Assembly (NCBI RefSeq): GCF_021018895.1
Contig: NC_079375.1
Coordinates: 25,759,475 to 25,823,474, forward strand
Direction: 5' to 3'
Length of the DNA: 64,000 nt
Source: Seriola aureovittata
Lineage: Eukaryota; Chordata; Actinopteri; Carangiformes; Carangidae
The position numbers were made by a program, and so were the translations under genes. Every line of letters starts with the position of its first letter. Position 1 is the first letter of the stretch. Positions 54,768-64,000 of the stretch are shown here, piece after piece. The notes under the pieces were generated by a model. That model was not told the origin of the DNA. It ran no database searches and was given only the letters and a program-made list of their open reading frames with translations.

Positions 54768-55346
54768 TTCATAGTGAGAAGCCTATAGGGGACTAAATGG
54801 AAAAAGCCGTTTGTCATTTAATTTAAAGTCTCTCTGTTCGCTCGACGATGCTCTTACGTTCATTCAAATTTTAAAATTAAAAAGCAACATAAACTATTTA
54901 ACCTGATTGTATCGTTCGTGAAAACGATGTTCAGGCCACAGTTCAAAGGAAAATGCAATTTTCTAACAATTAGAAAATGAAACCCTGTGAGCGAGAGAGT
55001 GATAAACATGTTACTGCTGTTAAAACTAAACAAAGCTTTAATTATTTATATTTTATAATCAGAGCATTAAGGATATTCAGTATATGTCAGTTCTCTCTCT
55101 CTCTCTTCACTTCCCTGTTTGAGCCAAAACTGTTTACACACAACAATCATCAGTAATATTAATTCAATATTACAAACTCGTGGTCGTATCCCTCCGCCAC
55201 TCAGACTAGTTCCAGGTTTTATATCAACCATACGTGTATAAATGTTTCATAATTTCTGTGTGAAACCTTGAGTTGTCTTTAAAAAGTGTTTGGACCTTTG
55301 ACCTCCGAAATAAAAATCAGTTCATTCTGGAGTCCAAGGTGTGAAC

Positions 55347-55440
55347 CCTCTGAGGTCGACGGACGTTTCAATTAATATGATTATAGTGATTATAAAACAT
55401 ATAAAATCTGGTTTAAATGTTGTTAGAATCTGTCTAAATG
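55347..55440 (+). mobile_element. piggyBac-like MITE fragment, copy 3
   Basis: Starts AACCCTCTGAGGTCGACGGA and includes CTGGTTTAAATGTTGTTAGA, matching the elements at 15211 and 21284; truncated. Confidence 0.6.
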
Positions 55441-56787
55441 TCTAAATCTAAATCTGTCTTAATTAAATGTTTGTCATTCATAAGATGTAATAACATTCAC
55501 CCATAAAACATAAACCCTCTGTGAAAGCTGAGGGTGTTAGTTAGCCACTCATTCAGTCCTGAGTTTGTCCTGCGACATTGAACGCATCATTAGCAGTAAA
55601 ATGTGTTGAAAAAGTTCCCATCATTCCCCTCATCCTGTTAACGGCCAAAGAGGTTATCTGAAAGGTGTGTTGTGTTCAAGGACATACGTGTCAGTAGTAA
55701 ATATGTAACTGTATGTCCCACAGTTGGCTGCTATTGGTTGTAACCCGAGGCTGATGCGTAACTGTGGTGCGGTGACACACTCCTGTTTTATTAGTGGAAG
55801 GGATCAATCTTCCAGTAACAGACTCTAGTTCATGAGAAGTGGCTCAATAAAAAGAAGCTGAATATAGACGTCAATCAAAAGCACTGATCGCGGCGTTTCA
55901 TGTTCAATTCTCAGCACAACTGTCAGCGTTGGCGGGTGGGAAGCTGGTGAGGGATCATGTCGGCTGGTGTCATTAAAACCTGGTGGTTACTGTGACGATC
56001 CTGTTTGCCTGTGTGTTCGCGTTCGACCCAAACGACCGATCGGCGCCAGGAAGAGCGAGAACGCATCGCTCTCTGCAGTGGAGGCGGGGGGGGGGGGTGG
56101 GCAGACGGAAACAACCGCTAAGATTATATAGAAGGGATGAAAAGCAGATGAGAGATTGACAGCTGAACCCCCCCCCCCTCCTGCTGCATGTTTCAAAGAG
56201 CCATATGTGGCAGCCAGGCTGGGTTGATGCTGTGTGTGTAGGAGGAAGGAGAAATGAAAATAGGGCTGAGATCAAGTTATTTTGGTCTAAATGGAAGCTG
56301 GTGAACAAAAAGGCTTTGAGTCAGCCTCTGAGGGTGGATACCAGCGCCGCAGGCAGACAGGATCCTCACTTAATGTAGCCCCACGGGCGTTTACCTCCAC
56401 CGAGCGGCACGTACACCGGGGATTTACCTCCGTACAGAACTCAGCTAAGTGTCATTTTGTGTTATTTACATCAGTGTGTTTATTGGGAGTTTGTTCTGAC
56501 AGCTACGCTAACGTTAGCATTTTCTGCACCAACGAAGAATCTACGCAAAGAGAAAGGAGGTCTGTCTGTAAGGCTGGCTTCAGTTGTTTGGGGGGGGGGG
56601 GGGCTTGCTCAAGGACACTTCAGGCATGGATGGTAAGGAAGGGGAAGGCGACCTTTCCATCTCAAGCTTATTAATGCAGTAACTTTTACACGACAGACGG
56701 GAGCAGATCGAAATGAGACATCGCACTAAAGTCCCGCTCTGATCACTTCCACATATCAGAGGGAGGTAGAAATACAGTTTAAAGTTC

Positions 56788-57150
56788 TAATCTGTAACTT
56801 TCCCACATTAAAACATCTGAAAACATCTGGACCTGTGTTCTGTATGTTGTTGAGTTGTGTTCTTACATTTTCTCAAATGTTTCCATCAATTCTCAAACCA
56901 GAGAAATCTGTGATTTTAATCATGGTGACGTTTCATTGGTCGCCTGTTGATGACATCATATCCTCTACGATCATGTGTCAGTGTGTTTGTCTGACAGAAG
57001 CTCAACATTGACTTTTAGCTAGTTTTTAGCCACAGACACTCTGGATCTGAAGTTATCAGAGAAACAAGCCGAGGAAACGTTCGACAGCTCAGAGGAGGAA
57101 ACCTCTGAGGATGATTCAGCTGCTGGTGAAAACCTGCTGAACATCTGCTT
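56788..57150 (+). repeat. dispersed repeat, copy of 30405-30960
   Basis: This copy keeps an uninterrupted acidic frame from about 57046: LDLKLSEKQAEETFDSSEEE, then TSEDDSAAGENLLN. This hints that the family once had coding content, but the frame does not resemble a transposase I know. Confidence 0.75.
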
Positions 57151-58073
57151 CTTTACATGCGGGCCACGGGTCGGACTAAGCCTTCTTGGTATGCGCTCTA
57201 TCACGGTGAGCTGCGGCGGCGTCCCGAATCAAAGTGAAACTGCTTTATGGCTGTTTCTACCGGTTTTTACGGTTTGACGTAAATAAAGGCCCCGCCCACT
57301 TTTTGAGGACATACAGGAGTTGAAAACTGTCATGGATCCTCTGTAAACGCCCTGACAACACGTCGACAGCCGGTCGAGCGAAAGTGAAAGGGATTGTTCT
57401 GTTGAATCGAGGTGTTTCCAATAAAGAAATAATAACGACTCAGAGTCAGAAGTGAATCCACTGAAACATCCAGCGAGCCGCCTGACGATGAACCCACTGT
57501 TCACCACCCGCCCGCCCCACACAGGCAGCAGCTACACAGCCTGATAGTTTCCTCTGGTGTTGGTGAAGCTGTTACACAGTGTAAATATGTTTCCAAACTG
57601 GCTCGGCTCTGCTATCCACTACAGCAGATTACATAATTAATCTATTTTTATTTGCCTGTGGTCACTGGGTGGTCGTGCATTTAACAGTAAATGAGCTCTC
57701 GTCGGAAAGTGCGCTGCTGACGGTGAGCGAGTGTGAACGTGGTGAGAAGCTGTGAAATGAGTAAGAGTCGGATTTCAACAGCAGCCGCTACGAGTTTACA
57801 CTATAGATACTAGGGATGGACAGATACGGCAGGAGGAGGATTTACTGCAGGACTGTTGTATCAGACTCCATCAGTTTGATCCACATGTTCCTAATAAACT
57901 GATCAGTGTATATCAGTCATTATCAGCTGTGTGCACAGACTGTGAAGAGCCTGACTGGAGTTAACAGATTCACCTGGTGACCTAAAGATGCTCTTTGATT
58001 TAATAGTTTTATCATTTATTATTATCACCAGATATGATGTTTGACACAACGGATAAACTTTCCTGACAAGAAT

Positions 58074-58171
58074 CCACACACACACACGCACACACACACG
58101 CACACACACACACGCACACACACACACACACACGCACACACACACACACACGCGCACACACACACACACAC
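58074..58171. repeat. (CA)n with CG interruptions
   Basis: About 100 bp; a 20-bp G run follows at 58311-58330. Confidence 0.95.
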
Positions 58172-58786
58172 CTCAGTGATGCAGGTTTTAATTGTGCGAT
58201 GGGTCTTAATAGAAGGAATAATGGAGTGCAGTAATAGACTACACTTAGAGGGCTGCTGCGGAGGTGGATCAATAGAAAATGGGGCCCCTGGCGGAGCCAC
58301 TGAAAAGAGCGGGGGGGGGGGGGGGGGGGGACGGGACCCTGAAACAATATATTGATTTTCTCCTCTTTCCTCTAACCCTTCCTTTCGTCTTTTTGTTTTT
58401 TCATTATCTGGTGTGTTAGTGTTGGTCGTTATCCAGTTAACACTGACCTCAGGCCGTCACCATTGGTCTTTTTGTCGAAGACCCCCCCCCCCCGAATCAC
58501 CTACTGCACCATGAGTCCGACTCGCTTCTTCCTGTGGTGACAACAGTTGACATGTCTGTGAATTCACTCGTATCGGGTGTCTTTAACAAATAGACTCATG
58601 ATCCATAAAACTGATGACTGAGGAAACAAATTTCAGATTAAAGACAAGTTAATTGGGGACGGCTTTTCTAATTAGGGATAAAAGTCGTGTGGGGAACAGT
58701 TGATTTTTGGGTGAGTGGTTCGGGTTAGAGGGAAGTCTCCAGGCAATGACTGTGAAGTTATTGTAGTTTCCACAAAAGTGACAAAC

Positions 58787-58791
58787 GTGTG

Positions 58792-58844
<53 letters not shown>
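58787..58844. repeat. (GT)n microsatellite
   Basis: GT run. Confidence 0.95.
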
Positions 58845-58845
<1 letters not shown>

Positions 58846-59394
58846 TTTGCCAGAGATTTCCTCTCTCTTTCACTTGCCTCTCCTTGCCTGGATGTGTCAC
58901 CATGGTAACCGCAGCAGTATGTGAAACAGACACGAGTGAACGACAAACATCCACTGTACTATATGTTCGGTCGGCACCATAGGGGCAAGAGGCTCCTCCC
59001 ACTACGACCCTCTGATGTTAATCCATGTTTCACCTCGTTAACGTGCACATGATGTTTTTATATAAAACAAGACGTGATGAGTGAAATAATCATCAACCCC
59101 ATGACTGAGTGTTTCCACCTTGAACTGCAGTGAACCAATGACAGTCGTTTCATACGTCACAAACCTGAACCCTTGTCAGTACAGAGAGAGAGAGAGAGAG
59201 AGAGTTAGCATTAGCACAACCGCTAACACTGTGTCAGCCAGTTACAAGCTAACAAGCGACACAAAACACACTGGCTGAGATCCTGCGGCTGAACTCTGCG
59301 ATCTGTCCCAAAGTCTCGGCTGAAAACCGAAGGCGACAGCCTCCAGAGTTTGGGACGTCCCGCCTGAGGAGATCAGTGTTTTGAATCACTGCCC

Positions 59395-59625
59395 CAGTTT
59401 ACATCACTCAAACATATTCGTATAAAGCTGCTTTTAATCTGTGACTCTAGTATTCCTATCCTTGTTTTTCACAGACTTTCTTTTGTCCGTTTCATTGATT
59501 TTAATGTTTTTAATGCTTTTCTTGATAATTGTCTTAATTATCTTTTATTGCTTTGTTCTGTCTTTACAGGACTTTGTAACCCTACTTTGAAAAGTGCTAT
59601 ATAAATACAATAAATCAATTACTTA
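59395..59625 (+). mobile_element. L2-like LINE 3' end
   Basis: TTTACAGGACTTTGTAACCC followed by TTTGAAAAGTGCTATATAAA and TACAATAAATCA is the characteristic 3' end of fish L2/CR1-clade LINEs; 5'-truncated. Confidence 0.75.
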
Positions 59626-60356
59626 AGTAATTTTTACTTGAGAATGAATTTCGGGACGTGAATGGTACATAATGGGTGTTTATAACCTTTGCTGTAGATT
59701 TTTATCATTTACGTGGGACTGATCTTTATCAGACAGCTGAGAACAAAATGGCAACGGATTGTGATTCAACAGTAAAGTCTCCATCACGTTACAGTAGAGG
59801 GAAGGTGGAGGGATTTCTTAGTGAAAACTGCTGTGCATTACAAACGCTGCAGTGTTTAACAAAGAGCGTTGCGATCTACAGAGAGCTTCAATATTGTAGA
59901 TTCACATGATATTTGAGAGCTGCCACAACATCCTGATTACCAGAGCGGCCTCTCCGTAAATGTGTGCACAGCGGTTTGTCTCAGAGCCACTGAACGATAA
60001 AGGCAGATGCTTCTTTGACGTTCATGAATAAGTAAATCTTCAAAGAGGAAAGTCAAGGTCACCATTCAGTTGCCAAGAAGCTGAATACATTGTCCTATTC
60101 TCTGACTTCTTTCAAGCATCACTCGTAGTCAGGAGCTTTCTAGCAGCTAGAATATATATTCTTATACCCGGTCTTACAGTTATGACTGATGCACAGAGGC
60201 TGGCACTGAAAATATACTATCATCCCATTATAGTTTGTGCTTGTGAGGTTGATTATGAGATGCAGAGGATACAAGCATCGGCTTCAACTGGAGAACTACA
60301 GGTTTATTTATTTTCTTTTTTGTGAGTTATTCATCTGCTACATTGACACATAGTAT

Positions 60357-60852
60357 CAGGTGGTTTCAGTCTAGTGTCAGCTGGTTTCAGTCTAGTAACA
60401 GGTGGTTTCAGTCTAGTGTCAGGTGGTTTCAGTCCAGTATCAGGTGGTTTTAGTCTAGTGTCAGGTGGTTTCAGTCTAGTGTCAGCTGGTTTCAGTCTAG
60501 TGTCAGCTGGTTTCAGTCTAGTAACAGGTGGTTTTAGTCTAGTGTCAGCTGGTTTCAGTCTAGTGTCAGCTGGTTTCAGTCTAGTGTCAGCTGGTTTCAG
60601 TCTAGTGTCAGGTGGTTTTAGTCTAGTGTCAGCTGGTTTCAGTCTAGTGTCAGCTGGTTTCAGTCTAGTGTCAGGTGGTTTCAGTCCAGTATCAGGTGGT
60701 TTCAGTCTAGTGTCAGCTGGTTTCAGTCCAGTATCAGGTGGTTTCAGTCCAGTATCAGGTGGTTTCAGTCTAGTGTCAGCTGGTTTCAGTCTAGTGTCAG
60801 GTGGTTTCAGTCCAGTATCAGGTGGTTTCAGTCTAGTGTCAGCTGGTTTCAC
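60357..60852. repeat. 21-bp minisatellite
   Basis: About 23-24 units of GGTTTCAGTCTAGTGTCAGCT type, with variants GTAACA/GTATCA and TCC for TCT. Because 21 is a multiple of three, both strands give long heptapeptide-repeat ORFs, which are not genes. Confidence 0.95.
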
Positions 60853-61339
60853 TGTGACTGTGTGTGACTGACAGGATCTAACAGAGACATGTTCTCATGG
60901 TGAAGATGAATGGGATCTGATTAAGATTGATTGGATAATAAATCCATTATTGATCAGTGTGTCTTGTGTCAGACTGGGCGGAGGACAGAGTGTCCACAGT
61001 GGCTGAGAGCTGCTGTCAGTGAGGACAGTGGGAGCTGAGTGAATCTGCCTCAGCTGCTCTCAGATATTTATACACTGCGTCTCATAAGGTCTGAATATGC
61101 TGCTGCTTTCTATGAAGAAGGCCTAGGTGAGCTGAGTCCAGGGAGAAGCCATGGCTGCTTAGTGCTTTCACTGTGGGTTACAGATGGGCTACAGCTGCAT
61201 TATGCAACATTTCTATTAAAAATACACTGAGTCTCAATCAGAGGCTCTCAGTCTGAGCTCAGGTCTCAGAGCCGGACTGGTCCATCCAGCTGCCTCCTCA
61301 GGACCTGGGTTCTTACAGAAAGAGCTTCAACTATGCACT

Positions 61340-61450
61340 GAGCAAAGGGTCTGAATACTGTGGCATTGTGGGGTATTGAGTGTAGACTGATGAGGTAAAA
61401 AAATTAAATTTAACCATGAGACTGAAACCTTACAACATGTGAAAAGGCGC
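61340..61450 (+). mobile_element. Tc1-like terminal remnant
   Basis: GGGTCTGAATACTGTGG, then GTGGGGTATTGAGTGTAGAC, TGATGAGGTAAAAAAAT and CAACATGTGAAAAGG follow the order of the end of salmonid/percomorph Tc1-like transposons; highly decayed. Confidence 0.6.
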
Positions 61451-61946
61451 AGGAGTCAGAAGACTCTGTGATGCTCTTTATCTGCAGAAATATAAAACCA
61501 GGACTGATGTCACGGACAGAAACACCTCTAATTAAGATCATGTAGATTTTCCTTGGTTGCCCAAAATTAAATGTCACTGTCAGTGAGTTGGTGGGAAATC
61601 TTCACTGACAAGCTGAGAATGAAATATCTGTTCTTACCCACTGAGTCAAAGAGACATGAATCCTTTCCTTTACTGCTGCACTGCCTGATCTGCGAGGCCA
61701 TTGTTACCATGTTCACTCTACTCACCGTCTTAGATCAGCCTGTTAGCATGCTAGCATTTGCTAATTGGGACCAACATAAATTAGAGATGCAATGGGTGTA
61801 ATTTTCTTTCTAAGAACCTGCAATAACATCTGAATAATTCGGTACGCACGTTATAATAAACCAAACAAACTCACCTTCACCAATAACTTTCGTTTCATTC
61901 ATTCTTTTCTGAATTTGTAGCGCGTTTGTGTCTTAGCATGTGTTTC

Positions 61947-61985
61947 CTTAAGTTGCAGTGCGTTGAGCTCTCAGGGCCACCGTAT
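61947..61985 (-). repeat. dispersed repeat fragment (inverted to 7480-7520)
   Basis: CTTAAGTTGCAGTGCGTTGA followed by GCTCTCAGGGCCACCGTA is the reverse complement of 7480-7520. Confidence 0.6.
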
Positions 61986-64000
61986 GATTGCCCAGCTGTA
62001 GACCTGAACACTAACATGATGATGACAACTCTAATGTGACATGAACTCAGCATCAGCAGATCTGTTTCCACTTATAGAACCAAGATATTTAAGTGAGTGA
62101 CCGTGACAGTGGATCACAGGAGGTTTGCTCTGCAACGCACCAGCACTGAAGTGGGACTGGTTTCCAGTCACCTTACTACCAACTATAATGAAATGCAACA
62201 CAGCCGCAGGTTAGCTGACTAAAGCTGCTGTCACATTAGTCGGTCGTATAGAAAGGGGAAGTGACGGGAGAGCGTGTGCGTGGCGTTTCGGACAATGCCG
62301 TGGCGTTATCGTCGTACGAGGACTTGACTGCTCCGCCTCATGTACTGTGTGTTTTCAGCTGAGTGCTGCAGGAACACAGTGTCACTGCTTGGGGATCAGT
62401 TTGTCCTTCTTGCTGCTCAGATTCTTTGAGAGCTCCGTCACTGACAAACCCAACAGTAGAACCACATCGCTACAAACCGCTCACCCCCTCCACGTAAGTA
62501 CGTCTTGAGTGACGCGCCGGAGAAAGTCGTGAGGATGTCATCCAGCTGATTAGATTTCACGAAGAGACAAAATAGCCATTAAAATCTCACAGAGAGAGAG
62601 AGGGAGAGGGAGCCTAAGAAATGCTGGAGGCTCTCAACAACTCCCTCTCCATCCCTCCCTTCCTCCCTCCCTCTCTCGCTCTCTTCCCTTTTCTGCCATC
62701 ATCCCATCCGCCGATGGACTAGAGATGTACGTCAGAATCTGCGTGGAAATGGGTTTTTTTCTCTTTCTTTTCGCCCACTGACTGTTATGATTCAACTCAG
62801 CCTTTAGAGCAGGGTTGAGGAGAGAAGAGAAGAGCGTGGGCTTAACCTGCTTCTCCCTGTCTCTCTCTCTCTCTCTCTCTCTATCTCGGTACCTGCTTCC
62901 CTTTTGCACAGAGCTGCTCTGTTACTCAGAAATTAAATCCTGGGTTTGTGCATGCCTATGAAGCCTACAATAGACAGACAGATAGCAAGGAACAGCTCAG
63001 TGGTGGGATGTGTGAAGGAGGTGGGGACCGAAACGACCAGCTGACTGTGAAAGAAGCGTGAATCATATCTTTAACACTTATTCTATCCTGTCATATTCCT
63101 CACTAACTGTGGTGGACTGATCACTTTACTCTGCATGTCTTTACAGCATTTCTGTTACGTGTCTCAGATATACATAGGATATATACATCAAAGACGCCAG
63201 TGGAGTTAGGCTAACTGCAGGGAGGGCTGGTGGACGTGTCTATGTTCTGGTCACAGAGGACGAACCGTGAGCCGACACTGGCCTGTGTAACTAGGCTGGA
63301 GTAAAATCCAAAAATGTATATCTCGATACAGTCCAGCCCAAATATCGCGATATACGATATAATTATATTATTGTATTTATGTTTCAGGCTTTTTATAATA
63401 TATAATTATATTATTAGCACAGAAGCTAACACTGCATGTTGAGTTTCATGTGTTAGCGCTTCTAATGGTTACTGGACGTGGCTGAGTTTGGTGAGTGCGT
63501 CAGCTGTGGCCCAGTGTTGGCACTAATCAGACCAGTACACAGTGTCAGTCATCGTCTCGTCCGACTGAGGCTCTCAGGTGTTCAGCAGACACATGATGAT
63601 TCACAGTCAAAGTGACTGATAGATCAAACTGTAGCTGACTGATCTTCTGTCCAACAAATGTTACACTCTGAAGTACTGTTCTCCCTGCAGAGGAAATGGA
63701 GTGAACTAACCTTTGAGTATTCTGGGTTACATTTGCACTTGTTTAAAATGAAAACATAAAACCCAAGCAGCTGCTAAAAGTAGAGCTAACTGTGCTAGTC
63801 CAAGCTGCTCAGCACCTCCTCTGCTGCAGAGCTCACTGGACACTCTGTGCTTTGTTTAAACTTGGTATTCACACATAAATCTGGCAGCGATGGGGAAGAC
63901 AATAGACTCATCTGAATGAATCACGAAGCTGTTTCCTTTTAAATGACACATTAACATGACATTTCCCTGGATTATTTCACAAACTCCTCACTGAACAAAG

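Larger units (their letters stand above)
51839..64000. other. upstream region/5' intron of dlgap1, no other gene recognised
   Basis: Apart from the CpG-rich patch at 54387-54545 and the repeats listed separately, this 12 kb shows no exon I can support. ORFs here are short or made of simple repeats. AT-rich runs near 63300-63420 may be another degraded element. Confidence 0.55.

Noticed and set aside
60331..60871. 165-173-residue heptapeptide-repeat ORFs on both strands
   Set aside because: 21-bp minisatellite; both strands are equally open, which points to repeat structure rather than coding.

Overview
The window is a piece of a ray-finned (teleost, probably percomorph) fish chromosome. The evidence is short GT-AG-bounded exons spread over tens of kilobases, very dense (CA)n and other microsatellites, a tRNA-derived SINE of the type common in spiny-rayed fishes, and fossils of L2-like LINEs, Tc1/mariner, piggyBac-like and hAT-like elements. 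There is no prokaryotic gene organisation.

One protein-coding gene can be reconstructed completely: dlgap1 (SAPAP1/GKAP), the postsynaptic density scaffold. It is on the minus strand, with its start codon at 51723 and stop at 12769. I could join 14 coding exons with correct splice sites and phases into one open frame of 3,540 nt (1,179 residues), including three short exons (25946-26070, 21934-21979, 16886-16977) that are too small to stand out as ORFs. The product carries the N-terminal SAPAP region, five R-x-S-x-S-Y repeats that bind the MAGUK guanylate-kinase domain (exons 2-4), two dynein-light-chain-type motifs (exons 7-8), the C-terminal GKAP helical domain (exons 11-13) and the Shank PDZ ligand QTRL at the end. 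Which teleost paralogue (a or b) it is cannot be told from sequence alone.

Layout by region. 1-6172: a huge AT-rich satellite (about 36-bp units with higher-order structure) that runs off the left edge. 6173-12768: the 3' flank of dlgap1, with a hAT-like repeat, a composite inverted-repeat element with a tRNA-like promoter, microsatellites and a CCAAT-containing 22-bp tandem array. 12769-51838: dlgap1, with introns full of mobile-element remnants. Several of these are inverted pairs that bracket exons: 40652-40907 with 43371-43626 around exon 2, and 15211-15664 with about 20915-21284 around exons 10-13. 51839-64000: sequence upstream of the coding start, with no other recognisable gene. It includes a CpG-rich patch at about 54387-54545 that could be an alternative first exon, a 21-bp minisatellite and LINE and Tc1 remnants.

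No new multi-gene system is visible. The most unusual points are the satellite, the exon-bracketing inverted repeats (candidate circular-RNA or RNA-editing structures), a possible in-frame N-terminal extension of dlgap1, and an inverted-repeat transposon family that forms a near-perfect hairpin and elsewhere encloses a Pol III-type promoter.
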